A stretch of 64,000 bases of DNA from Mariprofundus erugo (GCF_005818865.1 NZ_VBRY01000004.1:186001-250000), one strand, 5' to 3'; positions 36,698-48,122 are shown, counted from the stretch's first letter. The notes: generated by a model from the letters alone, not told the origin. Program-made: numbers and translations.

Positions 36698-37558
36698 TCA
36701 AGCACCGGCATGGCTGTCAATTGAGTCAGCTATCAAGCAAGGAACTGCCCCCGCTTCATCCATATGTGGCAGGAACATATCAGCGATCTTTTTAAAGCCC
36801 TGTTTGGTGGCGTGGATCTCATCGCGCCACTCACCGGACTGAAGTGTGCCGGTGGTTTCGACTTTCACCATGTTGCTCGTGCTGGCGCATACAGCATCAA
36901 GCATCTCGTTCAGCCTGGTGATCATGATCTTCACCACCGCTTGCTGTATCGCTCCGGCAGGAATCCCCTTCTGATCCATATAGGGCTTGATCCATGGCTT
37001 CACCTTGACTGTGCCAAAGATAAAGGAGGCCGGCTTGTCGGTAGGGATCGGGAAGTCGTAACCGTGGGTGATAATCTTTGCATTCGGGCAATACTCATCG
37101 CGAAACAGAATCAGTTCACGGTAGGCCAGTCGAATCTGCTCCAGCCTGAGCTCAAACCGCTCTGTTCGGATACAATCAGCAGGACTCATGCCGGCAGTCC
37201 ATCTATTGAGCAGATGAATCATGTCGTGTTCACCGACAATATCGTTGCCGCCTGCCGAGAAAAGAATGATATCCGGCTCTTTGCTCATTGCTTTCAATTG
37301 ACTCAGCACATCATGAAAGCGGTGGCGCTGATCCTGAGACATCATCGCTCCGGCCTCATCGCCACTGCACTCCATTCGGAAGATATTAAACAGATGCGTC
37401 TGCTCAATGTGATCGATGATATTGGTGCCGGTATGCGATACCGGCACCATGCTGGCCGGATAGCCAAACCATGAATCGCCCTCGCTGATCACGGTCTTGC
37501 GATGGCTCTGTGTATGAAGCATCCCTTTAAAGTCTGAAAAACGTACGGCGGAATCCAT
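36698..37558 (-). CDS. SGNH/GDSL-type hydrolase-like protein
   Basis: A 286-residue protein with the SGNH esterase blocks: block I ISEGDSWFGYP (catalytic Ser29), block III LFSAGGNDIVG (Gly-Asn), and block V DEIHATKQGFKKIA with the Asp and His of the triad. The long insert between blocks and the GDSW rather than GDSL motif place it in a divergent subgroup. No signal peptide is present with the start used here. The frame is open 33 codons upstream, but GGAGGA four to five bases before the ATG at 37558 gives a clear start. Substrate unknown; no operon partner. Confidence 0.82.
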   Translation of the reverse strand: MDSAVRFSDFKGMLHTQSHRKTVISEGDSWFGYPASMVPVSHTGTNIIDHIEQTHLFNIFRMECSGDEAGAMMSQDQRHRFHDVLSQLKAMSKEPDIILFSAGGNDIVGEHDMIHLLNRWTAGMSPADCIRTERFELRLEQIRLAYRELILFRDEYCPNAKIITHGYDFPIPTDKPASFIFGTVKVKPWIKPYMDQKGIPAGAIQQAVVKIMITRLNEMLDAVCASTSNMVKVETTGTLQSGEWRDEIHATKQGFKKIADMFLPHMDEAGAVPCLIADSIDSHAGA

Positions 37559-37742
37559 ACTCTCCTCCCTCTCCGGTGTGGTAAAATAATCCATGGCGCA
37601 TGCGGGTGAGCCCTCCAGCATCAGTGGATACCGACCCTTTTGTTCAGAATATATCAATCACATATGTGGCAGAAACATCCGTGCAAATAGCCAGGCCAGA
37701 CACCGTACCGATGGTCTGCCCTTCCCGGACCGCTGCTTCTGG

Positions 37743-40700
37743 TTATGATTGTAGTTGCGCCCGGATCGTTTTGCTCAACGCATCAATCTCATACGGTTTG
37801 TAAAGCACCGCTTCTATCACGGCAGTGATATGCCCCAGCCTCTCTTCTTCCCTGTTGTAGCCGGTGGTAAAAATCACCTTAATATCAGAACGAATCGCCC
37901 GCATACGCTCCACCGCATCAACACCACCAAGATTCGGCATCATGATATCGGTAATCACCAGCGAAATTTCATCCTTATGCGTCTGAAATATTTTCACCGC
38001 CTCCAGTCCATCGGATGCAAGCAGCACCCGATAGCCCAGTACCTCAAGCACCTCCTTACCGACCTCCAGCACCTGCTGTTCATCATCCGCAAGAAGGATC
38101 AGCTCTCCGCAACCACTTTCGCCATCTACAACCCGCTGCAACCGGTCACTGTTTTTCTCCTCGGGCAACAGAGGCAGGTAGAGACGGAAGGTTGTCCCCG
38201 CTCCGGGCACACTCTCCACCTCAATAGCACCATGATGGGTCTGCACCGCTCCTGTTACCATGGAAAGACCGAGCCCGGTCCCCTTTCCTACCTCTTTGCT
38301 GGTATAGAATGGTTCGAAGATGTGAGGCAAGTGATCCGCATCGATACCGGTGCCATTATCGGTCACGGAAAGGCAGGCGTATTCACTGGCATGAAGCTCC
38401 GGATGCCTGTGCAGAAAAGCCGAATCGGCCAGGAAGCGTTTGAGCGTGACGATAATGATCGGATGCGATAACCCATCCACCGCATCACGCGCATTGTTGA
38501 CCAGGTTCAGCACCACCTGCTGAAGCAGCGTTGCATCCCACTCAACCACCATGGCGATCGGATCAATCTCCATCGTCAGCGTCACATTCTCGGGCAGGGA
38601 CACCCGATGCACCTTAAGCGTCTCGCGGATGAAGACAGGCAAATCAAATGATGTTTTCTGAATAATGCCCTTTCTGGCAAACGAGAGGAGGTTTTTAATC
38701 AGATAGGCACTGCTGAAAGCGAGCGTTTCAATGCTATCGAGTTTTTTCAACACCACATCGGCATTGGCCACCTGTTTTCTGGCCAGATACAGATTACCGG
38801 TAATGCCGGCCAGCACATTGTTGAATTCATGCGCAATCCCTCCCACCAGCGTACCCAGTGCTTCCATCTTCTGCGCCTGATAAAACCTGCTCTCAAGCGC
38901 CTCATTTTCGCTCAGATCCAGCTGCAAGCCGATATAGTTGGTAATCTCCCCCTGTTCATTTCTGATCGGTGAAATGGTCTCCATGGCAGGATAAAAGGTG
39001 CCATCCTCTTTTCTGTCGATCACTTTCCCCTGCCAGATATGCCCGGCCGTAACCGTCTGCCATATCTCCTCATAGAAATCCGGGGCATACTTGCCGCTAT
39101 TCAGAATGCGTGGCGTTTTTCCGATCACGGCATCCGCGTGATAACCGGTGAGCTGGGTAAAGGCGGGATTCACATACTCGATCACGCCATCAATATCGGT
39201 GATCATAATTGCCTCTCCGGCCTGCTCAACCACCTGAGCCAGCTTGCGATAGGAGGCCTCTGATTGTTTACGCTCGGTCAGATCAAGACCAAAGGCATAG
39301 TTTTTGTCACCAAGCGCGACAAATCCCCACAGAATGGTTTTCTTCGAACCATCCCGGCAGCTTACAACCGTTTCCATCGCCTCAATTTCCGAGCCCTCTT
39401 CAATTGCGCGCGCGACCCTTCGCTGCCACTCGGCTTCAAGCTGCTGCCGATACTTTGGGTCCGGATAAGCAATGGGCCACCACTCTGCAACAGTTGGCAC
39501 CTCTTCCATGCTGTAGCCGAACCATTCGATAAAGGTGTGATTGATATATTCACAGCGCTGCTCAAGGCCCGTCGACACATAAATGGCCAGCGGCAATGTT
39601 TCAGCCATGGCGCGGAAGGTTGCTTCACTGTCCTTAAGCGCCTGCTCTGCCTGTTTCCGGGTATCGATATTGCTGATAAAGCCGTACCAGAGCACGGAAC
39701 CATCCTGCTGCTTCTCAGGAATCGCATTGCCATATAACCAGTTCACCGTGCCATCAGGAAAGCGAATCCGCCACTCATGATACCATGGCAGTAATGTGGC
39801 AGCCGAGTGATGGATGGAGGCAAGCGCATCGTCATAATCATCCGGGTGAAGCGTCGCAAATACGGCTGATGCATCCGTGCGCACCTCTTCCGGTGTCACA
39901 CGAAAAATATCCCGTATTGCCTCGCTGGCAAAGGGTAAACACGAGCTTCCATCCGGACGCAAGAGAAACTGATAAACCATGCCCGGCACACTGCTGGCCA
40001 CCTTCTGCAGCTGACTGAGCGATTCTTCCTTCACCTCCTCCAGCTGTTTACGCAGGGTGATATCACGCATCACCTCCAGGTGAATTACCTCTCCCTGCCG
40101 CTGCATGGGTACTGCATGCACCTCCATCCACAGATGGCGCCCCTGAAGCCCCACCACTTCACAGACCATTTGCATCGATTCACCGGCCAGCACTCGTTCA
40201 TGCAGCTGCTGAAATGGTTGGCGGAACTCAGGCGCAATAAACGGCAACACGGCCAGCCCCTGTACCTGCTCCAGTAAATCCGCCTGCAGATAGCCAAGCC
40301 CTGCAGGATTGACCTGAATCAATGATCCGGAAGCATCAATCACAGCAATACACTCCGGTTCATTTTCAACAATCGTGCGGAGATATAGCTCCCGCTCCCG
40401 CAACTGATTGGTCCGATTTGTAACCTCCTCCTGCATACGGGAGGTATAACCGGTGCCAAGCAACAGCAGAGCCCCCATAAGGCCCACCGCAAGTGCCCCG
40501 CCGCCAAGAATCCCCCAGCTCTGCCAGCCCCGGTGCTGCTGCAGATAAAGTGGCGTCGGCACCGTTTCCAGCTGATAATGGCGAGCACCGAATTCAAACT
40601 TCTCGACAAACGATGGCGTCATGTGATTTGAAGAAAAATGATCATAGACAACTTTTTGTGCATCCAGATCGATCAGGCGGGCAAACAGCAATGGCTGTGA

Positions 40701-41924
40701 CTGCGGCAACAGTGCATCCATAAAATCTCCCATGCGCAGCACGGATGAAACCGCTCCGATCGGGTGATCCTTTGGCACAGCCATCAGCAACAGTACACCT
40801 TCCTGCTGCTGCTTCTCCTGCACCAGGTGCAGAGGTGCAGAAGTGATGGCTACTCCGAGCTGAATCGACTTGTTAAGGGCTTCAGCTCGCGATGGATTCG
40901 ACATCAGATCAAAACCAATGGCCGCCCGATTACCCTCAACCGGCTCAATATAGGTGACAGGAAAATAGGACGGGCGCGCCCCGGCTCTCTGCAGATGACC
41001 TGCTGCATCACGCTCACGAATTTCAAAGTTCGCTATTTCAGCACTTTGCAACGCCTCGAAATGCGCCCGGTTGCTCTCCTCCACCCTGTATTCCCATGAG
41101 ATCGCCTGAATCATCGAGAAACGTTGCAGTGATTTATCCACAAACAGACGAAACTGCTCGCGCGTCACCGGGGCACGCTGATCCAGCAAAAACAGGCTCG
41201 CCACCTGCTCAACCAGCGACTCCTGCCCGTTAAAGCTTGAGCGGATCTGATCTGCCAGCTGAGACGATTGCTGACGAAACTGGGCCAGTGAGTCGGTGTG
41301 CTCCCACTGGTTGGCCTTAAAATAGATCGCCACAAACAACACCAGTACCACCAGCATCGGCAGAGCCACGGTAAAAATACGGCTCCGCCACTGCTTGCGC
41401 GGCTCTCCTGCAACAATCATGACCAGCGGGAATGCGATCACCAACCCCAGCGCATCACCGATCCACCAGCTGGCAAACATCTCCACAATCCCTTCATGAT
41501 CTACGACGCCAAGCAGCCATAGGGCGCTAACAGAAAGCGTTGCACTGGTCAGGCACAGTACGGGCGAAAGCAGTAAAAAACGCGAAATATCAGAACCTTG
41601 CGACAGAGGCGTCGGGTAACCTATCAAGTGGCGCAACGCCCTGCCTGCGATGCCGGCCTGCAACATCGATGCAAGGGCAATCATGAAGGCGATCTCAAAA
41701 CTCAACACACCCGGCCGGGGACTCGTCGAATAAGAAATCCATAAATTGAGCAGCAATGAGCCGATAAAAATTGCAGGCAATACTTTTCTGCCGGCAATAA
41801 AGGCAGCTGCAATGGCAATGCCGGCAGCAGGAAAAATCGGTGATGCGTAGCCCGGTGGCAGCGCCAGCAGCAGCGCCAGCTTGCCGGTCACCACATACAC
41901 CGCGACCAACCATACATGCATCAT
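37743..41924 (-). CDS. MASE1-CHASE-multi-PAS hybrid histidine kinase
   Basis: A 1393-residue sensor kinase. Residues about 1-190 are a MASE1 multi-helix membrane sensor (GKLALLLALPPGYASPIFPAAG). A membrane segment near 195 is followed by a CHASE domain (about 225-420; FSMIQAISWEYRV) and another membrane segment near 480. Several PAS/PAC repeats run from about 515 to 1010 (IAVIDASGSLIQVNP, AIMITDIDGVIEYVNPAFTQLTGY). The HisKA His is at 1032 (GGIAHEFNNVLAG), then the HATPase, and a C-terminal receiver with Asp1326 (LVITDIMMPNLGG). Sensing is therefore at the membrane, periplasm and cytoplasm. GAGG eight bases upstream supports the start. No cognate regulator is adjacent. Confidence 0.92.
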   Translation of the reverse strand: MMHVWLVAVYVVTGKLALLLALPPGYASPIFPAAGIAIAAAFIAGRKVLPAIFIGSLLLNLWISYSTSPRPGVLSFEIAFMIALASMLQAGIAGRALRHLIGYPTPLSQGSDISRFLLLSPVLCLTSATLSVSALWLLGVVDHEGIVEMFASWWIGDALGLVIAFPLVMIVAGEPRKQWRSRIFTVALPMLVVLVLFVAIYFKANQWEHTDSLAQFRQQSSQLADQIRSSFNGQESLVEQVASLFLLDQRAPVTREQFRLFVDKSLQRFSMIQAISWEYRVEESNRAHFEALQSAEIANFEIRERDAAGHLQRAGARPSYFPVTYIEPVEGNRAAIGFDLMSNPSRAEALNKSIQLGVAITSAPLHLVQEKQQQEGVLLLMAVPKDHPIGAVSSVLRMGDFMDALLPQSQPLLFARLIDLDAQKVVYDHFSSNHMTPSFVEKFEFGARHYQLETVPTPLYLQQHRGWQSWGILGGGALAVGLMGALLLLGTGYTSRMQEEVTNRTNQLRERELYLRTIVENEPECIAVIDASGSLIQVNPAGLGYLQADLLEQVQGLAVLPFIAPEFRQPFQQLHERVLAGESMQMVCEVVGLQGRHLWMEVHAVPMQRQGEVIHLEVMRDITLRKQLEEVKEESLSQLQKVASSVPGMVYQFLLRPDGSSCLPFASEAIRDIFRVTPEEVRTDASAVFATLHPDDYDDALASIHHSAATLLPWYHEWRIRFPDGTVNWLYGNAIPEKQQDGSVLWYGFISNIDTRKQAEQALKDSEATFRAMAETLPLAIYVSTGLEQRCEYINHTFIEWFGYSMEEVPTVAEWWPIAYPDPKYRQQLEAEWQRRVARAIEEGSEIEAMETVVSCRDGSKKTILWGFVALGDKNYAFGLDLTERKQSEASYRKLAQVVEQAGEAIMITDIDGVIEYVNPAFTQLTGYHADAVIGKTPRILNSGKYAPDFYEEIWQTVTAGHIWQGKVIDRKEDGTFYPAMETISPIRNEQGEITNYIGLQLDLSENEALESRFYQAQKMEALGTLVGGIAHEFNNVLAGITGNLYLARKQVANADVVLKKLDSIETLAFSSAYLIKNLLSFARKGIIQKTSFDLPVFIRETLKVHRVSLPENVTLTMEIDPIAMVVEWDATLLQQVVLNLVNNARDAVDGLSHPIIIVTLKRFLADSAFLHRHPELHASEYACLSVTDNGTGIDADHLPHIFEPFYTSKEVGKGTGLGLSMVTGAVQTHHGAIEVESVPGAGTTFRLYLPLLPEEKNSDRLQRVVDGESGCGELILLADDEQQVLEVGKEVLEVLGYRVLLASDGLEAVKIFQTHKDEISLVITDIMMPNLGGVDAVERMRAIRSDIKVIFTTGYNREEERLGHITAVIEAVLYKPYEIDALSKTIRAQLQS

Positions 41925-42591
41925 CCGGCAAACCTCAGGTGATCACCATGCATGGAGAGTGCGCCTCCAAAACAATGAATCCGGCATCCAGTCATCGGCG
42001 GCTCCTGCCCCCTTTGTTGTTCTCGTAGCGATGCTTGTGAGCCATATTGCGATCGTCAGCTGTACTTTGACACCATATACCCTAACGCCCAAATTGACAG
42101 GATGACAATATATTTTACCTGAGCTTATACCCTTCCAGACACCATACCTCAGATGAATAAAATCACAGGTTATTTCAATCGATCATCAAGTTGCTCACGC
42201 AGCGGCTATCCCCTCCCCCTGACACCATACGGATATACAGCAGCGCATATCCGGACAGAAAATCCATCCACCAGAATCACCACGCACAGCACCTTCATCA
42301 ACGCATTGAGAGCCAGCCCGGGCAGCTACCTCCATTCACCCCAACTCAATGGATTCGCCATATTCCACCGACCAGCTTCCGGCTTTGCTCGATGACGAGA
42401 GGAATATAAACCAGCCGCACGTGCGACACTGATTCAATAGGGCGCGCATCAATCTGAAGCCGTCGGACTCTGTCACTGCACGTCCTCATGCCTTGAGGCG
42501 GGATTAAGTCAACTGCTCGTTCAGCGCGCCTCCTCCGCAAGATCGAAGCATGCCGGCATTGATCAATGTCGGCCGCTCAACGCCAGTGCCC
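41925..42591. other. Gene-free stretch between the MASE1 kinase and a chemoreceptor
   Basis: 667 bases with no convincing gene. Short open frames lack ribosome-binding sites and motifs. The string GACACCATA occurs three times (42069, 42138 and 42221) with no obvious spacing rule. The left end must hold the promoter for the minus-strand kinase. No copy of the palindromic element was seen. Confidence 0.45.
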
Positions 42592-44637
42592 TCACTCGAT
42601 TTCGTCTTTCAGTGCAATGATGGCCATGATGGTGTCCTGGGCGCGGTTGGCGAATTCACCATGTAGCATATCCAGCGAGGCCGACTTCTGGTTCGCTTCA
42701 GCCTTTCTGACCACTTCTCCGGCGCAAAGATGGAAACTGGCATGTTTGCGCACCAGATCGGGGTAATGCACGGTATTGCTATGGGCTTTACCATCACCGT
42801 AAATCCATTTACCCAGTATGCAGAGATTATCCTTGCAGATCACTGCGCTATCGAGCTTTTCGGTGCTTGAGCCGTTGATAAAGTCGTGCAGGCGTTTCTT
42901 CCATTTGAGGTGAGCCAGAATGGCCTCATTAAAATGGGAGGTCTTCCATATAGCTGCAGATCCCGTATCGATTTTTGAGACAGCCGTACGATCGATTTTG
43001 AAGGCGGCAACCGAATTATTCAGGCGATCAGCTTCTTCTTCCAGCGTTTCAGCGGCAGCTGCAGCCTGCTCAACCAGGGCTGCGTTCTGCTGTGTCATTG
43101 TATCCATCTGCGCCACTGCCTGGTGCACTTGCTCGATGCCGATGCTCTGCTCCGACGATGCGGTGGTGATCTCACCCATGATGTCAGTCACCTGCTTGAT
43201 CGAGGTGACAATCTCTTCCATCGTCTCCCCGGCCTTAGCCACCAGCTTGCTGCCGTTCTCCACCTTTTGTGCAGAATTATCGATCAGGCCCTTGATCTCT
43301 TTCGCCGCCTCGGAGCTGCGCTGCGCCAGATTGCGCACTTCGCTTGCCACAACCGCAAAGCCCCGTCCCTGTTCGCCAGCGCGCGCTGCCTCCACTGCAG
43401 CATTCAATGCCAGCAGGTTGGTTTGGAAGGCGATACCATCAATGACGCTGATGATATCGACAATCTTGTTGGAAGCTTCGTTAATTTCGTTCATCGTTGT
43501 GACGACTTCTCCTACCACGGCGCCACCCCTGATCGCGATGTCAGAGCTGCGAATCGCCAGCTGGTTTGCCTGCCTGGCGTTATCAGCATTCAGTTTCACA
43601 GTTGAGGTCAGCTCTTCCAGACTGGAAGCTGTCTCCTCCAGGCTACTGGCCTGAGACTCGGTACGTTGAGATAAGTTCTGGTTTCCTTTGGCGATATCTA
43701 CCGTGCCGGTATTGATGCTTTCTGCTGCATTCATGATGCCATCCACAAGCGTTCTAAGATTTTCGGTTGTGGCATTGATTCCTTCCTTGGTCTGCCCGAA
43801 CAGGCCCGGATAATCCCTGGCAATGGTCTGGGTCAGATCGCCCCTGGCCAGCAGGTTGGCTACATGCATGATATCTTTCAGGCCCGACTCGGTGATATCC
43901 GAAAGCTGATTCAATAATTCGGCCAGCGTTTTGGCATAACCCTTGCGGCCCTTCATATCAGCTCGTACGGTGAAGTCGCCCTGCCCCGCACAGAGTCCAA
44001 TATGTAAAACATCCTCAACGATTTTGCTCAGTTCAATCACGGTGTTGTTGATGCTGTCTCTGGATTTTCCGAACAAGCCGGGATACTCATTGGTAATTTT
44101 CTGCGTAAGATCTCCGTTGGCCAGGGCTGTAGTGACACGTGTCATGTCCTGCAGACCTGTTTCAGTCACTTCGGAGAGCCGGTTCAACAGCTCGGCGAGC
44201 TCCCTGGTGTATCCCTCCTTGCCACTCGTCTTCATTCTGGTACTGAAATCACCGCGCATTGCGGCCGCCTCAACGACCGCCTTAATTTCGCCTACGGTCG
44301 CACGCATACTCTGCTGCACGGTTTTCAGTGACTCCATGAGCCCCCCCATCTCATCGTGCCGACCGATATCGATATCCGAAGTGAGATCACCACGGGCAAT
44401 GGCTGCGGCAGCATTTTGCGCGACCGTCAGCGACCTGGAGATGTTGCGCATAAGCTGAAATCCGATCAATGAGGCCAGTCCAATGGCCAGAGCGATGGCC
44501 ATCAGCGAGATGAGAAGCGCATGGTTGTTGTCCAGATTCATGACACTCAATGCTGTGAATCCGACAACTGCGAGTGCTGTCGACATAAGGATGATCAGGA
44601 TAAACAGGCTTGCTTTGGTGGTGAAGCTTTTCAACAT
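42592..44637 (-). CDS. Membrane methyl-accepting chemotaxis protein with repeated HAMP and CZB domain
   Basis: A 681-residue chemoreceptor with two closely spaced membrane segments (about residues 10-30 and 40-62) and almost no periplasmic part. Three HAMP-like repeats follow, each with an ARGDLT / ANGDLTQ type start (about 65-330), then the signalling coiled coil with a tip in [21 protein letters not shown]-terminal CZB zinc-binding domain (about 570-675) has HLKWKKRL, Cys and Gly-Lys-Trp in [10 protein letters not shown], and His residues in KHASFHLC. It probably senses a cytoplasmic or membrane signal. AGGAGAATAAA precedes the ATG. No cheA or cheW is nearby. Confidence 0.93.
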   Translation of the reverse strand: MLKSFTTKASLFILIILMSTALAVVGFTALSVMNLDNNHALLISLMAIALAIGLASLIGFQLMRNISRSLTVAQNAAAAIARGDLTSDIDIGRHDEMGGLMESLKTVQQSMRATVGEIKAVVEAAAMRGDFSTRMKTSGKEGYTRELAELLNRLSEVTETGLQDMTRVTTALANGDLTQKITNEYPGLFGKSRDSINNTVIELSKIVEDVLHIGLCAGQGDFTVRADMKGRKGYAKTLAELLNQLSDITESGLKDIMHVANLLARGDLTQTIARDYPGLFGQTKEGINATTENLRTLVDGIMNAAESINTGTVDIAKGNQNLSQRTESQASSLEETASSLEELTSTVKLNADNARQANQLAIRSSDIAIRGGAVVGEVVTTMNEINEASNKIVDIISVIDGIAFQTNLLALNAAVEAARAGEQGRGFAVVASEVRNLAQRSSEAAKEIKGLIDNSAQKVENGSKLVAKAGETMEEIVTSIKQVTDIMGEITTASSEQSIGIEQVHQAVAQMDTMTQQNAALVEQAAAAAETLEEEADRLNNSVAAFKIDRTAVSKIDTGSAAIWKTSHFNEAILAHLKWKKRLHDFINGSSTEKLDSAVICKDNLCILGKWIYGDGKAHSNTVHYPDLVRKHASFHLCAGEVVRKAEANQKSASLDMLHGEFANRAQDTIMAIIALKDEIE

Positions 44638-45109
44638 TTTATTCTCCTAAGTAGTCGTTTATTAGAAGCTTTTAAGCGGGTTTTACCCGCATACACCGGT
44701 TTGGCCGTGGAGCGGTGATTGATCTGTGAGTCGCTTGATCAGTATTTCATTATCCAATATCAGTTTGTATCCATAAAATTTATCTGGTTAGCAAGTGTGG
44801 TGCCTACTGATCAGAATCAGCCCTGAAGATGATCGCGCGAGTCGCTTCGCCTCTGATCATAAAATGTGTATCTGTAGCGTGCAGGTGACGGTTAATACGG
44901 GTGGCAGGCGTGTCTGTTTCAACTCACGCCCGTTCTCTAACCGGTATCGCATCAGCCGGCTGAACCGGATCAATCTGCAGCACGAGCCCCCTCCCGTACG
45001 ATGCGCGCTAAAATTCAATGGCGCACGAATACCCGGTGGAACCATTGGAAGGATGATTGTCACTAACAGAGCAACATCCGTTTTATCTCTGCGCTTCGCA
45101 TTATTTATA
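44638..45109. other. Gene-free stretch upstream of the CZB chemoreceptor
   Basis: About 470 bases. The left end holds the minus-strand ribosome-binding site (AGGAGAATAAA) and a small hairpin GCGGGTTTTACCCGC at 44674-44688, in the leader of the chemoreceptor mRNA. No gene is supported: the 110-codon minus-strand frame at 44857-45189 begins inside a repeat copy. Confidence 0.45.
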
Positions 45110-45184
45110 GGGAGATGCTGATTTATTGTCACCCTGGCAAAATTCAGTTCGCAAAAACAAACGCGTGGTTTTAGCACTTCCTTA
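45110..45184 (-). repeat. Palindromic element fragment
   Basis: GGGAGATGCTGATTTATTG, then TCACCCTGGCAAAATTCAG and GCAAAAACAAACGCG, ending near GCACTTCCTTA. It has the right terminus and H5 and H4 arms of the family, with the centre deleted. It lies next to RAYT-type REP sequence at 45194. Confidence 0.75.
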
Positions 45185-45193
45185 TGCAATTAG

Positions 45194-45246
45194 TTAAGCC
45201 AGGCACCGCTTAAAAAATGCGCAAAGCAAGACCAGGCACCGACACT
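45194..45246. repeat. RAYT-type REP pair upstream of a hybrid kinase
   Basis: TAAGCCAGGCACCGC and AAAATGCGCAAAGCAAGACC + AGGCACCGACAC. The second unit recurs near 49411 and 50522, on both sides of the RAYT/Fic island. The shared core is CCAGGCACCG. Confidence 0.65.
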
Positions 45247-45373
45247 TTTCACGCATCCATTCCCCTGACTTGAGGCTTGTTAATTCAGCCCCTCTCGATA
45301 CTCTGGCGGTGATCAATATGGATCGCGTTCCGGAGATCGGTAAGTTGCTTTCCCGGTGTGCAATGGGGGCGGG

Positions 45374-47872
45374 ATGTCTAAACATATCCATTTTAAGACC
45401 GCAGCCATTCTGTTTGGCGGCTTACTCATCTCCATTATCCTTTTTTTATTCATAAAAAGCTGGGAAGAAAAAAACCGGCTACATGAGTTCAGATACAAAG
45501 CCGCCGATTACGGTGCTGCAATTCACACCGAGTTTGAGCATATTCAGAAAGCGGTTGGACTGGTACGCTATCTGATCGAACATGATATCAATATTGAGGA
45601 TGATAACCCGACAAAGCCGGATGATTTTATGCCGATGGCAGAAAAAATCATTATCGATGACCCTCAACTGCACAGCATTATCTGGTCGGTTATTGACCAG
45701 CAGCACGACAACCACTTCAGGATACTCTACATTAATCAGGGTGAGAATACGGATATTGCTCATACTGATATCAGGCCGGGAGATTACTACGATCCGTATA
45801 TTGAATCGGCACTGGCAAAATCACAGGGCTCGCCTGTGGCATTTGTACATCAGGATCATACGGCTGATGGTCATGACCTTAGTTTTGTTGCCCCTGTCTA
45901 TGATCTCAAATCATCCAGCAAAGAGGTGCTCGGTGCTCTGATAGTGGAGTGGCATATCGATGGATTGATCGAGCGCGCCAGCAGAAAGCTGCATGTTTCC
46001 TCTCAACATACGTCTCTTTACATCGTCAGTGATGACCGGGAAAAGCAAGCTGTCTATACCCGTTTATCCGACCATCACTCCCCTGCTGCAAACACAGCGC
46101 ATACTGATATCACCGACACCATCAAATTTGACTTTGCCGGCCAGCATTGGCAGCTGGAGGTAGAGGCCACTCCGAAATATCTCCATGAGCACGCCATTGC
46201 ACTGGCATGGCAAGCATTTCTATTCGGCATATTACTGACTGTTTTTTTCGTCTGGTACACGCACACAACCAACATGCAAAAACAGCGGATCGAACAGCAG
46301 GTTACCCTGCGAACCAGGGAGCTGACCCACAGCAAAGACACCTTAAAACGCATCATCGACAATTTACAGGACACCTATTATCAGACCGACATTAACGGAT
46401 ACATCACCCTCGTATCTGCATCCATCCATGACCTGTATGGCTTTACGCCTGAAGAGATGATTGGAACCCCCATCACCGACTATTTAGTTGCCCCCACTGA
46501 TCGGGCAGGACTCCTGCACGCGTTGTCCGAAGCAGATGATGGAAAAATCCGGAATTATGAAATCAACGGAATACGCAAAGATAAAAATCATGTATGGAGC
46601 GCAATCAATGCTCAATTCCTTTACGACGAATCCGGTGCCATCACCGGCATAGAAGGAACAATCAGGGACATCACCGAGAGGCGCCTTAACGAGATCGAAA
46701 AAGAACGGATGCAACGTCAGCTTGAACATACCCAACGGCTGGAGTCTCTGGGCGTCCTTGCTGGCGGCATTGCCCATGATTTTAATAACCTTCTTGCGGC
46801 CATCATGGGCAATGCATCCCTGGCCAATCGCACAATCGCTGAAAAGCCACATGAGAGCCGTGAGTATCTGGCGCAAATCGTCAGATCCTCTGAACAGGCC
46901 GCAGGACTATGCCAGCAGATGCTGGCTTATGCCGGGAAAGGCCAGTTTGTGATTGAACCTATCAACTTATCCGCCCTGGTGAATGAAACCAGCAAACTGC
47001 TTGAGGTATCGATTCCACCATCGATCCACCTTAACTATCGCCTGAATGACAGCATTCCCTATATCAATGCGGACAAAGCCCAGTTACAGCAGGTGATCAT
47101 GAACCTGATTACCAATGCCAGTGAAGCCATCGGGGAACATAACGGCACCATAAATATTTGGACCGGGATCTTTTTTGCTGACTACAGCTTTCTGCAGGGA
47201 TGCGTATCCACCACACAAAAACCTTCACCCGGATTTTACTGTTTTATAGAGGTCATTGATGATGGCTGCGGCATGGATACTGAAACCATGTCAAAAATAT
47301 TCGACCCGTTTTTTACCACCAAGTTTACCGGGCGTGGCCTGGGTATGAGTGCTGTCGTTGGCATTATCACCGGGCACTCAGGCGCCTTAAAATGCATCTC
47401 AACGCCCGGTAAAGGCACATCGTTCAGAGCCCTGTTCCCTGTCAGCCAGGAACAACCGGATCTGACCGCCTCCACTGAAGCAGGAATTATAAAAAGCCAC
47501 TATAGCGGCATTGTGCTACTGGTTGATGATGATCTGATCATCCGGGAAGTTGCCAGCATCATGCTGATGGAGATGGGATTCAACGTCGTTCAGGCAATCG
47601 ATGGCCTGCATGCCATTGAAACGTTCCGCAAGATTCATCATGAGGTGACATTTGTACTCATGGATCTTTCCATGCCCAATATGGACGGCTTAACCGCCTT
47701 TATGCAAATGCGGGAGATCGATGAAAACGTAAAAGTGATCATTTCCAGTGGTTATAACGAAATGGATGCGGCCCGCAAGCTGTCAGGGCACGGCCTTGGT
47801 GGCTGGCTTAAAAAACCTTATACCATTGAATCCCTCGAACAACGGGTACACCAGATCATGCGTAACCCGTGA
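45374..47872 (+). CDS. CHASE-PAS hybrid sensor histidine kinase
   Basis: An 832-residue membrane kinase. The first membrane segment is at about residues 8-27, a periplasmic CHASE domain at about 60-260 and the second membrane segment at about 275-295. A PAS/PAC domain is at about 325-450 (YYQTDINGYITLVSASI, GIEGTIRDITERR). HisKA His468 lies in GGIAHDFNNLLAAIMGN. The HATPase has VIMNLITNASEAIGE and DDGCGMD, and a C-terminal receiver has Asp764 (LMDLSMPNMDG) and Lys in WLKKPY. The start at 45374 follows a G-rich sequence; an in-frame GTG six codons upstream is possible. It is close in architecture to the kinase at 37743-41924 but lacks MASE1. No regulator is adjacent. Confidence 0.92.
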   Translation: MSKHIHFKTAAILFGGLLISIILFLFIKSWEEKNRLHEFRYKAADYGAAIHTEFEHIQKAVGLVRYLIEHDINIEDDNPTKPDDFMPMAEKIIIDDPQLHSIIWSVIDQQHDNHFRILYINQGENTDIAHTDIRPGDYYDPYIESALAKSQGSPVAFVHQDHTADGHDLSFVAPVYDLKSSSKEVLGALIVEWHIDGLIERASRKLHVSSQHTSLYIVSDDREKQAVYTRLSDHHSPAANTAHTDITDTIKFDFAGQHWQLEVEATPKYLHEHAIALAWQAFLFGILLTVFFVWYTHTTNMQKQRIEQQVTLRTRELTHSKDTLKRIIDNLQDTYYQTDINGYITLVSASIHDLYGFTPEEMIGTPITDYLVAPTDRAGLLHALSEADDGKIRNYEINGIRKDKNHVWSAINAQFLYDESGAITGIEGTIRDITERRLNEIEKERMQRQLEHTQRLESLGVLAGGIAHDFNNLLAAIMGNASLANRTIAEKPHESREYLAQIVRSSEQAAGLCQQMLAYAGKGQFVIEPINLSALVNETSKLLEVSIPPSIHLNYRLNDSIPYINADKAQLQQVIMNLITNASEAIGEHNGTINIWTGIFFADYSFLQGCVSTTQKPSPGFYCFIEVIDDGCGMDTETMSKIFDPFFTTKFTGRGLGMSAVVGIITGHSGALKCISTPGKGTSFRALFPVSQEQPDLTASTEAGIIKSHYSGIVLLVDDDLIIREVASIMLMEMGFNVVQAIDGLHAIETFRKIHHEVTFVLMDLSMPNMDGLTAFMQMREIDENVKVIISSGYNEMDAARKLSGHGLGGWLKKPYTIESLEQRVHQIMRNP

Positions 47873-48122
47873 TCCCTGTGAGCAATGAAAGTCAGTTCGT
47901 TTCTTACATGGACATGGTCTGGTACGTCATGCCCCCGTGCCCCTCTTTCGACCTGCCTCTCCGGAAACACCGGGACCAGATAGTTTCGAGAAGAGATTAA
48001 CACCCATAGCACCAATGAATATAGCACTGCAATCACCCGCAAGCGCTCCGGCGATTACGGGTGCTTCTTTTCTACTTCATGCTTCAGTCACCATCTGGTA
48101 TGAGCCATGCGCACCGGGGTCA

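Noticed and set aside
37755-38471. A 238-codon open frame antisense to the MASE1 kinase
   Set aside because: It mirrors the HATPase and receiver coding region; no motif or start signal.
44857-45189. A 110-codon minus-strand frame upstream of the CZB chemoreceptor
   Set aside because: It starts inside a palindromic element, has no ribosome-binding site and lacks a recognisable motif.
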